64,000 nucleotides of DNA from assembly GCA_023417775.1 (NCBI GenBank), contig JAEZEJ010000028.1:1-64000 (forward strand), in the 5' to 3' direction. This stretch comes from Actinomycetes bacterium. GTDB lineage: Bacteria; Actinomycetota; Actinomycetes; Propionibacteriales; Nocardioidaceae. A model generated the notes under the pieces. It worked only from the letters and a program-made list of their open reading frames with translations. It was not told the DNA's origin and searched no databases. The translations under genes were made by a program, and so were the position numbers. Each line of letters starts with the position of its first letter. Positions within the stretch are counted from its first letter, which is position 1. Below are positions 33,887-42,639 of this stretch, piece by piece.

Positions 33887-34798
33887 TCAGACCGGGATGG
33901 GTCCGAGATGCGCGAGATCCTCGGTGCCGCGGAAGGCGCCCTGTGCGCCTCGATAGCCGACCGCGATGCTGGCCGCGCGGACGGCCCACGTCACGGAGTC
34001 GGTGAACGATGCGCCGTTGCCGAGGGCGACGCCCAGCGCACCGCAGAAAGTATCTCCCGATCCCACGGTGTCGACCGCGGTCACCCGCGGAGCCGGGATG
34101 TGCACGATCTCGGTGCCCGAGCGTGCCAGCGCACCATCGGCGCCGAGGGTCACGCAGGCGTCGATGCGCTCGGGCAGCCGGGCGACCAGGGCCCGGCAGT
34201 CCTCGATCCCGCGCGGCTCGGGGGCATCGAGCAGGGCGGCGAGCTCATGCTGATTCGGCACGAGCACGTCCACGGCGTCCAGCAGCTCGGCCGCGATCGG
34301 CCGGGAGGGGGCCGGGTTGAGGACGACGGTCCCGCCCTCCTGCCGGGCACGTCGGGCGGCCTCGGTCACCACGTCCACCGGCACCTCCTGCTGGAGCAGC
34401 AGCACACCGCCGGGGCCGTCGAGCAAGGTCGCCGGGAGGTGGTGGGGCGCGAGGCGGGCGTTCGCACCGGGGCTCACGACGATCATGTTCTCGGCGGCGC
34501 CGTCGACAAGAATGAGGGCGGACCCGGTGGGGACGTCCTCGAGCGTGACGAGACCGGAGATGCCGACCTCGGCCTCCGCGAGCTGACGTCGGACGTCGGT
34601 GCCATCGACACCGATCGCGCCGACGAAGCGCGTCACGGCGCCGAGCCGTGCGGCCGCGACCGCCTGATTGGCACCCTTGCCGCCGAGTCCCTGCGCGAGG
34701 TCGCCGCCGAGCAGCGTCTCACCGGGGTGCGGGAACTGGGGCACCTCGACGGTCGAGTCTCGGTTCACCGAGCCCACGACGGTGACCTGCGGTCGCAT
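33887..34798 (-). CDS. rbsK: Ribokinase (PfkB family)
   Basis: A 303-residue sugar kinase: VVGSVNRDSTVEVPQFPHPGETLLG (N-terminal signature), GGKGANQAVAAARLG, VLNPAPS and the PfkB signature DTVGSGDTFCGAL with the catalytic Asp. Phosphorylates ribose or a similar sugar at the 5 position. The ATG at 34798 is chosen because ribokinases begin with this first strand; the upstream part of the frame would cross the putative operator. First gene of the leftward operon. Confidence 0.9.
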   Translation of the reverse strand: MRPQVTVVGSVNRDSTVEVPQFPHPGETLLGGDLAQGLGGKGANQAVAAARLGAVTRFVGAIGVDGTDVRRQLAEAEVGISGLVTLEDVPTGSALILVDGAAENMIVVSPGANARLAPHHLPATLLDGPGGVLLLQQEVPVDVVTEAARRARQEGGTVVLNPAPSRPIAAELLDAVDVLVPNQHELAALLDAPEPRGIEDCRALVARLPERIDACVTLGADGALARSGTEIVHIPAPRVTAVDTVGSGDTFCGALGVALGNGASFTDSVTWAVRAASIAVGYRGAQGAFRGTEDLAHLGPIPV

Positions 34799-34819
34799 CG
34801 GCGACTCCAATCTGGGAGA

Positions 34820-34846
34820 TCGTTTTCCCGGCAATCGATTTCCCTA
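34820..34846. promoter_or_regulatory. Candidate LacI-family operator
   Basis: An AATCGATT palindrome (34833-34840) within GCAATCGATTTCC, with a second TCGTTTTCC half nearby, in the divergent region between rbsK and lacI. AT-rich compared with surroundings. Suits repression of the rbsK operon by the adjacent LacI protein. Confidence 0.5.
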
Positions 34847-34940
34847 TGGTGACCCAGGTCGCTTTCCTCGTCAACCCCCGGTGTCGCCGAGGCCGCCTTG
34901 CGATAGCCTCGGGGCCCGTCCACCGATGAGAGGAAGACCC

Positions 34941-35936
34941 GTGAACAGGCAGCGCGTCCGGCTCATCGACGTGGCCGAGGCCGCTGGCGTCTCCCGGGCG
35001 ACCGCCTCGCGGGTGCTGTCGGGCTCTCCCCGTACCGTCGACCCGGTGCTCGCCGAGCGCGTGTGGACCGTGGCCCGCCGCATCGGCTACCGCCCCCACC
35101 TGTCCGCCCGCGCCCTGCGCACCGGACAGACCGGCACCCTCGGCATCGTGGTCCCGACGCTCACCAACCCCTATTTCGTCGCGCTGGCGGAGGCCTTCGC
35201 CCGGCAGGCCCGCGACGGAGGCGCCGACCTCCTCATCGCCGACTCCCGCAACGATGTCGAGTCCGAGGCGACCCACCTGCGCCGGCTCACCGACGGTCGC
35301 GTCGACGCGATCGCCGTGGTGCCGGTCTCCTCGGCGGCCTCCGGCGCCGCCGTCCGCGAGGCGAGCGGGAGCGTGCCGGTCGCGCAGGTCGACCGCAGCA
35401 CCGAGGACGGCGGGACCACGGCGGTCGTGCTCGACAACGCCGCCGGCGTCCGCCGCCTGGTCGACCACCTCCGGGACGTGGGACGCACGCGATTGGCCTA
35501 TGTCGGTGCCGAGACCGCGTCCTCGGCCGGTGCCGAACGCCTCGCCGCCTTCACCGAGCTCGCCGGACCCGACTCACCCGCGACCCTCGTCTCGGACTTC
35601 TCGACCTCGGCCGGCCGCGAGGCCGCGCGCCGGCTCCTCGACGCGGGTGGCGACATCGACGCGGTCGTCTGCGGAGCGGACGTGCTCGCGGTGGGCGTCC
35701 ACTCGACCCTCCAGCGCAGCGGCGTCTCGCTCCCCCACGACCTCGCCCTCGTGAGCTTCGACGACTCCGAGCTCCTCGAACTCACCGACCCGCCGATCAC
35801 CTCGCTGCATCCGCCGATCGACGAGATCGCTCAGCGCACGCTCGCGCTGCTGACCGGCGAGGACGAGGCCTGGCGCGAGCCGCACGTCGAACGCCTCGCG
35901 CCGGGCCTCGTCATCCGCGAGTCCACCCACCCCTGA
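34941..35936 (+). CDS. LacI-family transcriptional regulator
   Basis: A 331-residue repressor. HTH RVRLIDVAEAAGVSRATASRVLSG plus hinge helix RPHLSARALRTG, then a periplasmic-binding-type sugar domain (IVVPTLTNPYFVALAEAFARQ). GTG at 34941 is chosen over the ATG at 34926 because GAGGAAG lies just upstream at correct spacing. It is divergent from the ribokinase operon and most likely its repressor, released by a sugar ligand. Confidence 0.9.
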   Translation: MNRQRVRLIDVAEAAGVSRATASRVLSGSPRTVDPVLAERVWTVARRIGYRPHLSARALRTGQTGTLGIVVPTLTNPYFVALAEAFARQARDGGADLLIADSRNDVESEATHLRRLTDGRVDAIAVVPVSSAASGAAVREASGSVPVAQVDRSTEDGGTTAVVLDNAAGVRRLVDHLRDVGRTRLAYVGAETASSAGAERLAAFTELAGPDSPATLVSDFSTSAGREAARRLLDAGGDIDAVVCGADVLAVGVHSTLQRSGVSLPHDLALVSFDDSELLELTDPPITSLHPPIDEIAQRTLALLTGEDEAWREPHVERLAPGLVIRESTHP

Positions 35937-35987
35937 CGTGACACGACGTCGCACTCGGGAAGCGAGATCCCCGCTCAGCCCGAACGC

Positions 35988-37631
35988 TCAGCCCTCCGCA
36001 TCGCGCAGCACATTGCGGCGGATCTTGCCGGTGGCCGTCTTGGGCAGCTGGTCCACGACGTGCACCTCCCGCGGCACCTTGTAGGCCGCCAGGCGCTCCT
36101 TGACGAAGGCCCGGAGCTCCTCGGGCGCGACCGTCGCGCCCGTGGCCGTCGAGACATAGGCGACGACGGACTCGCCCTGGTAGTCGTCGGGGCGCCCGAC
36201 GACCGCCGCCTCGAGCACGGCGGAGTGCTCGTAGAGCGCATCCTCGACCTCGCGGGGCCAGACCTTGTAGCCCGAGACATTGATCTGATCCTTCAACCGG
36301 TCGACGAGATAGACCCAGCCGGCCTCGTCGATGATCGCGACATCGCCGGTGCGCAGCCGGCCGCCCGGCATCGTCTCCGCGGTGATCTCGGGCTTGCGCC
36401 AGTAGCCGTTCATCAGCTGCGGGCCGGTCAGCTCCAGTTCGCCCTGCTCCCCGGGCGGCAGCGGCTTCCCGTGCTCGTCGAGGACGCGCGCCTCCATGTC
36501 CGGCAGCGGCACCCCGATGGACAGCGTGCCGCTCGGCTCGTGGACCGGCGCCTCGGCCCCGAGCGGGACCGCGATGATCGCCGAGCTGGTCTCGGTCATG
36601 CCGTACACATTGTGGATGTAGACACCGAAGCGGTCGATGAACCTGCGGACGGTGGCCGGCGGGATCGGTGCGCCGCCGGAGTACACGGCGCGCATGGACG
36701 CGAAGTGCTCCCGCCCCGCTCCCGGCACCTCCGAGAGCGCGTTGAAGGCCGTGATCGAGCCGACCATCGTCGTCACACCGTGTTCGACGAAGGCATCGAG
36801 GGCCACCTCGGGACGGAACCGATGGACGAAGACCAGCAGCGTGTCGTGGACCAGCGCCATCGTGGCATTGATGACGGCGCCGGTGATGTGGAAGAGCGGG
36901 GCGATCGCGAAGACCACGTCACCGGGGCGCAGATCGGTCCAGCGCGCATAGGAGACGGCCACCTGGAGAACGGCGCCGTGGCTGTTCATGGCGCCCTTGG
37001 GCGGCCCGGTCGTGCCCGAGGTGTAGGTCAGCAGGGCGACATCGTCCGCCGTGAGCGCCAGCTCGGGAACCCGGCGCCCGCGGTGCTCCTCGATGAGATC
37101 GGCGAGATCGGCGTCCGCGACCACCCGCTCGGACGGTGCCGCGCCGAAGACCCGTTCATCGTCGCGGCTCTGGAAGTCGCGCGGATTCGTGCTGATGAGC
37201 CAGCGCACGGAGGTGTCCTGGATCGCGGTGCGCGCGGCGTCGATCGTCTCGTCCTCACACACCATCGCGACGGCCTCGGCATCGACGATGAGCCGGCGCA
37301 GCTCCTCGCCGCGGTACATCGGGTTGAGGGTGAGGGCGGCCGCGCCGAGCTTCCACAGCGCCAGCAGGACGACGGCGTACTGCGGGATGTTCTGCAGGTA
37401 GACGCCGACATGCGAGCCTCGTTCGACGCCGCGCTCAGCGAGGGCGCTCGCCAGGGCCTCGGCCATCACGTCCACGTCCGCCACGGAGTAGCGACCGTCG
37501 AAGTAGGCGAGGGCCGGCGCTCCGGGCTGACGTCTCACCCGGGCATTCCACGCCTCGACGAGGGTCTCGTGGCCGCGCTCGATGCTGGCCTCCAGCCCCT
37601 GCGGGTACAACGACAACCACCGATGCTCCAT
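35988..37631 (-). CDS. Acyl-CoA synthetase (AMP-forming, FadD-like)
   Basis: A 547-residue AMP-binding enzyme. The P-loop LLTYTSGTTGPPKGAM, the A5 motif NVYGMTETSS, A7 RTGDVAIID and A10 PKTATGKIRRNVL are intact. It activates a fatty or aromatic acid with ATP and CoA. The divergent TetR and the palindromic site between them suggest an acyl-CoA-responsive local circuit. Chain length of the substrate cannot be read. Confidence 0.9.
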   Translation of the reverse strand: MEHRWLSLYPQGLEASIERGHETLVEAWNARVRRQPGAPALAYFDGRYSVADVDVMAEALASALAERGVERGSHVGVYLQNIPQYAVVLLALWKLGAAALTLNPMYRGEELRRLIVDAEAVAMVCEDETIDAARTAIQDTSVRWLISTNPRDFQSRDDERVFGAAPSERVVADADLADLIEEHRGRRVPELALTADDVALLTYTSGTTGPPKGAMNSHGAVLQVAVSYARWTDLRPGDVVFAIAPLFHITGAVINATMALVHDTLLVFVHRFRPEVALDAFVEHGVTTMVGSITAFNALSEVPGAGREHFASMRAVYSGGAPIPPATVRRFIDRFGVYIHNVYGMTETSSAIIAVPLGAEAPVHEPSGTLSIGVPLPDMEARVLDEHGKPLPPGEQGELELTGPQLMNGYWRKPEITAETMPGGRLRTGDVAIIDEAGWVYLVDRLKDQINVSGYKVWPREVEDALYEHSAVLEAAVVGRPDDYQGESVVAYVSTATGATVAPEELRAFVKERLAAYKVPREVHVVDQLPKTATGKIRRNVLRDAEG

Positions 37632-37648
37632 GCCACATTTCCCTTCCG

Positions 37649-37666
37649 ACCGATCGATCGCTCGGT
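37649..37666. promoter_or_regulatory. Candidate TetR operator between fadD-like and tetR
   Basis: ACCGATCGATCGCTCGGT, an 18-bp palindrome with a single mismatch, in the 87-bp divergent gap. The ACCGA...TCGGT half-sites are like those of TetR regulators of acyl-CoA metabolism. Confidence 0.65.
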
Positions 37667-37718
37667 TAGAGTGTTCGCACCCCTGTGATCCCTGTCAAGT
37701 CCTGGACGGAGCGACGCC

Positions 37719-38324
37719 ATGACCGCAGTGCCTCGCGAGACCGGCGATGGGCCCCACCCGCTGACACCGATCCTGCGCGCGGCGCAGGACTGCTTCGTGG
37801 AGCAGGGCTACCACGGCACCTCGATCCGCGTGATCGCCGCGCGTGCCGGGCTCTCGGTGCCGGGCCTCTACCACCACTACCGCTCCAAACAGCAGATGCT
37901 GCAAGCCATCGTCCGGCATGCGATGGAGTCGCTGTACGCCCAGAGCCTGGCCTCCCTGGAGGGGGCGGGGACGGATGCGGGAGGCCGCTTCGATGCGCTG
38001 CTGGGCTGCCTCGTGCGGTTCCATGCCCGCGAACGCGAACAGGCCTTCCTCGCCTATAGCGAGATCCGAAGTCTCGACGATGAGGCACGCGGTGCACATA
38101 TCGAGCGCCGCGACGCCCAGCAGCGGCTCATGGACGAGATCGTCGACGCCGGCGTCCGCGACGGCGTGTTCACGACACCTCATCCGGTCGAAGCCAGTCG
38201 GGCCGTGGTGACGATGTGCACGTCAGTGGCGCAGTGGTACCGACCCGATGGCCCGCTCAGCCCCGATCAGCTGGCCGAGCGCTATCTCGGCATCGCCCGG
38301 ATGACCGTGGGCGCGGCTCACTGA
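37719..38324 (+). CDS. TetR-family regulator of the acyl-CoA synthetase
   Basis: A 201-residue TetR protein. HTH GYHGTSIRVIAARAGLSVPGLYHHYRSKQQML; C-terminal domain with LEGAGTDAGGRFDALLGCLVRFHAREREQAFLAYSEIRSLD, similar to KstR2/AcrR-type regulators that bind acyl-CoA thioesters. It is divergent from the synthetase and likely represses both genes. The last 7 nt overlap the convergent membrane gene. Confidence 0.88.
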   Translation: MTAVPRETGDGPHPLTPILRAAQDCFVEQGYHGTSIRVIAARAGLSVPGLYHHYRSKQQMLQAIVRHAMESLYAQSLASLEGAGTDAGGRFDALLGCLVRFHAREREQAFLAYSEIRSLDDEARGAHIERRDAQQRLMDEIVDAGVRDGVFTTPHPVEASRAVVTMCTSVAQWYRPDGPLSPDQLAERYLGIARMTVGAAH

Positions 38325-39703
38325 CGCCAGCGCGACCGGGCCCAGACGGCGACGAGCGCGGCGGCCACCACCAGGATCGCGGCGGCATCCCATCCAGCGG
38401 CCTGGGAGACGGTGGTCGCCCCGATCAGGACCGCCACGAGGACGGCATCGGCGAGCCACACCGCCCGGCCGGCCGATGACATCTCGCCGACCGGCGTCAT
38501 GATCGGGGTGAGCAGCTCGAGCGGCATGTGCCCCTTGAACACCGAGAGGGCGCGGCAGGCGACGATCAACAGGGCGAGCGCGATCGCGACATGGGGCGCG
38601 CCTCCCATCGCGGCCGCGGCACCCATGACGACGGTCAGCGATGCCGTGGGGACCACGAGATGCTGCCGGACCGTGGCGGCGGGCGAGGTGCCGAAGGCCG
38701 AGGGACGGTCCCGGTCGAAGGCATGGAAGCGCAGTCCATCGCTGAGGAAGCACACCGCCACATAGCCGGCCAGCACCGCGATGATGGCGACCAGTGGTGT
38801 GACGGCCCGCTGCGCGATCGGCACGAGCGCCCCCGCGCTGCCGGCGGCCACGAGACCCGTGAGGGTCCGGCCCGGCGCGCGCACGAGGCCTACGAGATCA
38901 CGGCGCAGGATCGCCGGAGCGGCGAAGGACGGTCGCCAGTGCCGGCCGATCCGGGTCGGCGCCCGCAGCACTGCTGCCGCCGAGGCGAGGTCGGCGGTCG
39001 CCGCGAACACCTCGACCCGGCTCCACCGGACGGCCTGGCCCCGGAGTGCGCTGGGACGGATCTTCGACAGGCAGCCCGGCACCAGCGCGAGGGTCGCGGC
39101 CCCGATCGGGAGGACGACCAACGTCCACCAGGCGGGGGAACCGTCGAGCGATCCCCATCCGGCCGTCCAGGCCAACCCTGTGGACGCCATGAGCACAGCG
39201 AGAAGGGCGATGGCGCTCCACCGCCGCGCCTGTCCCGCCAGCCACCCGACCGCGAGCAGCGCGCCGCTGCCCACGGCGACCGCCACGACAGCGAGAGCGG
39301 CGAACGGGCCCGGCCACTCCGAACGCGACACGAGCGCCACGACGACCAGGAACACCACCGTGGCGACGACCGCCGAGAGGCTGCGCCGCCAGGGGGCCCG
39401 CAGCCGCCGATCGAGCGGCACGGGTCCCGACACCACCCACTCCGCGTAGGGGGCCGGGACCGAGACGGGTCCGCGGGTTCGCCCCGCTGCCGCGACGGCG
39501 ACCGCGACCAGTCCGGCACCCGCGGCACCCGCCCACCACGGCAGCGACCAGTCGGCGGCCGGGGCGAGCTGCTGGGTTCCCCACCGCGCCAACGGCAGGA
39601 CGAAGACGAGGACGGACAGGATCGCGATGTAGAGGTCCGTCGCACGGTCGGCCCCACGCGGCCGCGTGCGGATCTCCCGCAGCAGCCGGTCGGGTGAGGT
39701 CAC
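38318..39703 (-). CDS. Polytopic membrane protein, DUF6297-like ABC partner
   Basis: A 461-residue protein with about 12 hydrophobic segments and few loops (AATDLYIAILSVLVFVLPLAR, VVATVVFLVVVALVS, GAATLALVPGCL, ALALLIVACRALSVF). It overlaps the upstream ABC ATPase by 4 nt, so it is most likely the membrane part of that transporter. I only loosely recognise it (DUF6297-like actinobacterial proteins). Substrate unknown. Confidence 0.68.
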   Translation of the reverse strand: MTSPDRLLREIRTRPRGADRATDLYIAILSVLVFVLPLARWGTQQLAPAADWSLPWWAGAAGAGLVAVAVAAAGRTRGPVSVPAPYAEWVVSGPVPLDRRLRAPWRRSLSAVVATVVFLVVVALVSRSEWPGPFAALAVVAVAVGSGALLAVGWLAGQARRWSAIALLAVLMASTGLAWTAGWGSLDGSPAWWTLVVLPIGAATLALVPGCLSKIRPSALRGQAVRWSRVEVFAATADLASAAAVLRAPTRIGRHWRPSFAAPAILRRDLVGLVRAPGRTLTGLVAAGSAGALVPIAQRAVTPLVAIIAVLAGYVAVCFLSDGLRFHAFDRDRPSAFGTSPAATVRQHLVVPTASLTVVMGAAAAMGGAPHVAIALALLIVACRALSVFKGHMPLELLTPIMTPVGEMSSAGRAVWLADAVLVAVLIGATTVSQAAGWDAAAILVVAAALVAVWARSRWRQ

Positions 39704-40332
39704 AGGCTGACCTGTCGCTGCGCCAGCCGCGCGACGAGGTCGTGGTCGTGACAGGCCATGACCACCGATCGTCCGTCCGCGAGGACCGCTTCGACCGCCG
39801 TGGCGAACAGGTCCTTGCGATCGGCGTCGAGGCGCTGCTCCGGCTCGTCGAGGACGAGGACCCGCGAGGGCCGCGCGAAGACCAGCGCGAGGCTGAACAG
39901 CTGCTGCTGGCCGGAGGACAGCTCGTGGACGAAACGATCGCGCAGAGCGCCGATCCCGAAGCGCTCCAGATCGTCCTCGACCTCACCGCCAGAGCCCCAG
40001 GTGGCGTGCACGAGCTGCACATGGTCGCCGAGTGTGAGGTCGGGGTAGAGCGCCGGCACGCCGATCAGGACCGAGAGCGCCGACCGCACCTCGGCGGAGC
40101 GTTCGTCGACCGGCTCCTCGTCGAGCAGGACCGTGCCACCGCTCGGGGCGAGTCGACCGCTGAGCAGACGCAGCAGTGTGGTCTTGCCCGATCCATTGGG
40201 ACCGGTCAGCGCCACGCACTCGCCGGCGTCGACGGCGATATCGGTGGGCGGCACGAGCACCTGATCGTCGATGCTGGCGGTGATTCCCTCAGCGGCGAGC
40301 ACGGGTCGGGTGTCAACGGTGTCGGCCATCAT
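39700..40332 (-). CDS. ABC transporter ATPase
   Basis: A 210-residue ATPase. Walker A GPNGSGKTTLL, signature LSSGQQQLFSLAL, Walker B RVLVLDEPEQRLD and H-loop (ACHDHD). The start is uncertain among GTG 40335, ATG 40332 and ATG 40329; a TAGGCT box at 40338-40343 implies a leaderless start at one of the ATGs. It pairs with the downstream membrane protein. Its first Ser in the signature (LSSGQ) is a mild variant. Confidence 0.83.
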   Translation of the reverse strand: MMADTVDTRPVLAAEGITASIDDQVLVPPTDIAVDAGECVALTGPNGSGKTTLLRLLSGRLAPSGGTVLLDEEPVDERSAEVRSALSVLIGVPALYPDLTLGDHVQLVHATWGSGGEVEDDLERFGIGALRDRFVHELSSGQQQLFSLALVFARPSRVLVLDEPEQRLDADRKDLFATAVEAVLADGRSVVMACHDHDLVARLAQRQVSL

Positions 40333-40451
40333 CACTCAGCCTAACGAGTTGTCACAGGCAGCGTCCGAGCCGCTGAGGCTCTACGTCGCGCCGGTCGATG
40401 TGGTGTTCGCCGACGCGATCACCACATCCGAGCTCGTCGGCTGATCTGGGA

Positions 40452-42542
40452 TCACCCCACCGAGGCCAGCGCGAAGGGCAGCACGGCAGGGGCACCGGCG
40501 GCACGGAGCGCCCGGGCGGCGACGGTGAAGGTCCATCGGCTGTCGACGAGATCGTCCACCAGGAGGACCGGGCCGGGCGCACCGGCCAACGCACCGGACA
40601 GCTCGGGGCCCACCGCGAACCGTCCCCAGACCGAGGCCAGTCGGAAGGCGCTGTTGCCCCCAGGGCCGACGACCGGCACCGCCGGGTCGACCTCGAGGGT
40701 GCCGAGCAGCGGGAGCCGGCCCCGCTCGGCGATCAGCTGGGCCGCCGAGGCGACCAGCTGAGGCCGGGTGACCGAGGGCATCGCGACGACGCCGACCGGA
40801 CGCTGCTGCCACGGCCAGTCGCGCAGGGTGGCGATCACGCCCTCCACCAGCCGCTCGTCGATCGGCGCGTCCGGGGCGCCCGCCGCGAAGATCTCCCGCA
40901 GCACACCACCCCAGCCGAGATCGGTGAGCCGGGCGATGGCACGACCGGCCTCCGGGCGCTCCTCGACGGCGATCCTGCCTCGGACATCGAGCCCCCGACG
41001 ATCCGCACCGGTGGGCCACTGCCCCCGCGGGTCGATCGGCACACCCACCCGGCGCAGCTGACCCGAGGCCTGCTCGGCGGCGCCCCCAGGCACCTCCGTC
41101 GGATACCAGGCAACGGTGCACACATCGCACCGGCCGCAGGGGGTCGCGGTGGGATCATCGAGGTCCTGTTGCAGGATCTCCATCCGGCACCGCTCACCTC
41201 GCTCATAGGCGAGCATGGACTGCTGCTCGGCGATCCGCGCCTGCTCGATGCGGGCGTAACGCTCGGCGTCGTACTCCCAGCTCTCGCCGGTGGCGACCCA
41301 GCCTCCTCGCACCCGTCGCACGGCGCCGTCGACATCGAGCACCTTCAGCAGGAGCTCGAGCTGGGTGCGCCGGATGTCGACGAGTGCCTCCAGCGCGGGG
41401 GTGGACAGCGGCTCGGGCTCGAGCTCCCCGAGTACAGCCGCGACCCGCTCGGGATCGGGCATCGAGACGGTGGCGAAATAGCGCCAGATGTCCGGGTCCT
41501 CGGGACCGGGCAGCAACAGCACATCGGCGTGCTCCGTCGCGCGGCCGGCACGGCCCACCTGCTGGTAGTAGGCCACCGGCGAGGAGGGTGCCCCCAGATG
41601 CACGACGAAGCCGAGATCGGGCTTGTCGAAACCCATGCCGAGCGCGCTCGTGGCGACGAGTGCCTTGACCTCATTGGCCTTGAGTGCGCCTTCGAGGCGC
41701 TCACGTTCGTCGGGATCGGTACGGCCCGTGTACGCCGCGACCGGGTGTCCCGCCTCGGCCAGCAGACGGGCGGTGTCCTCCGCCGCGGAGACCGTGAGCG
41801 CGTAGACGATCCCGCTGCCCGGCAGCTGACCCAGGTGGGCGACGAGCCAGGCCAGCCGCTCACGTGCGCTCGGCAACTGCAGGCACCCCAGCCGCAGGGA
41901 GTCGCGGGCGAGGGAGCCGCGCAGGGTGAGGACATCGTCGCCCAGCTGATCGGCGACATCGGCGACGACACGAGCATTGGCCGTAGCCGTCGTGGCGAGC
42001 ACCGGGACGTCACGGTGCAGACTCGCGAGCAGGGTGGCGATGCGCCGATAGTCCGGGCGGAAGTCGTGACCCCAGTCGGAGATGCAGTGCGCCTCGTCGA
42101 TCACCAGGAGCCCCATGCGGGCGAGCAGATCGGGCAGCTGCTGTTCGCGGAACTGCGGGTTGTTGAGCCGCTCGGGCGAGACGAGCAGCACGTCGACATC
42201 ATCGGCTGCCAGCCGCGCGCTGATGGACTCCCACTCGTCGACCGTCGCGGAGTTGATGGCCGCGGCCCGTACCCCGGCTCGCTCGGCCGCGGCGACCTGG
42301 TCGCGCATCAGCGCCAGCAGAGGGGACACGAGCAGCGTCGGGCCCGCGCCGCGGGCACGCAACAGCGCGGTGGCCACGAAGTACACCGCGGACTTGCCCC
42401 AGCCGGTGCGCTGCACGACCAGGGCCCGCCGCCGATCGTCGACGAGGGCGCTGACCGCCTCGAACTGACCGTCGTGGAAGACCGCGTCGGGGCGGCCGGT
42501 CAACCGGCGCAGTAGCTCGAGGGCTTGCTCCTGGGTGCTCAT
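40452..42542 (-). CDS. RecQ-family DNA helicase fused to a PRTase-like domain
   Basis: A 696-residue protein. The helicase core has Walker A RTGWGKS (about 45-51), DEAH box VIDEAHCISDWGHDFRPDYR, ATATANARV and a QVGRAGRA motif VI, followed by zinc cysteines CRMEIL...CGRCDVC. After about residue 490 there is extra sequence ending in a phosphoribosyltransferase-type PRPP loop VLLVDDLVDSRWT (about 657-669). RecQ unwinds DNA 3' to 5'; the fused domain is known in actinobacterial RecQ-like proteins but its function is not established. Confidence 0.88.
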   Translation of the reverse strand: MSTQEQALELLRRLTGRPDAVFHDGQFEAVSALVDDRRRALVVQRTGWGKSAVYFVATALLRARGAGPTLLVSPLLALMRDQVAAAERAGVRAAAINSATVDEWESISARLAADDVDVLLVSPERLNNPQFREQQLPDLLARMGLLVIDEAHCISDWGHDFRPDYRRIATLLASLHRDVPVLATTATANARVVADVADQLGDDVLTLRGSLARDSLRLGCLQLPSARERLAWLVAHLGQLPGSGIVYALTVSAAEDTARLLAEAGHPVAAYTGRTDPDERERLEGALKANEVKALVATSALGMGFDKPDLGFVVHLGAPSSPVAYYQQVGRAGRATEHADVLLLPGPEDPDIWRYFATVSMPDPERVAAVLGELEPEPLSTPALEALVDIRRTQLELLLKVLDVDGAVRRVRGGWVATGESWEYDAERYARIEQARIAEQQSMLAYERGERCRMEILQQDLDDPTATPCGRCDVCTVAWYPTEVPGGAAEQASGQLRRVGVPIDPRGQWPTGADRRGLDVRGRIAVEERPEAGRAIARLTDLGWGGVLREIFAAGAPDAPIDERLVEGVIATLRDWPWQQRPVGVVAMPSVTRPQLVASAAQLIAERGRLPLLGTLEVDPAVPVVGPGGNSAFRLASVWGRFAVGPELSGALAGAPGPVLLVDDLVDSRWTFTVAARALRAAGAPAVLPFALASVG

Positions 42543-42626
42543 GTCCCGATCGTGTCAGGTCGCCCCGACAGAGCGCGGGGATCATCCACAGGTACCGCTC
42601 CGAGGGCGCTCCCACGCTCCCCGTCC

Positions 42627-42632
42627 TACCCT
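42627..42632 (+). promoter_or_regulatory. Candidate -10 box, leaderless phosphatase gene
   Basis: TACCCT lies 7 nt before the ATG at 42640. Confidence 0.5.
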
Positions 42633-42639
42633 GAAACAC

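Noticed and set aside
40310..40443. Small rightward frame (ending FADAITTSELVG) beside the ABC ATPase start
   Set aside because: No ribosome binding site, overlaps the start of a firm gene, no recognisable family; probably chance or a very old fragment.
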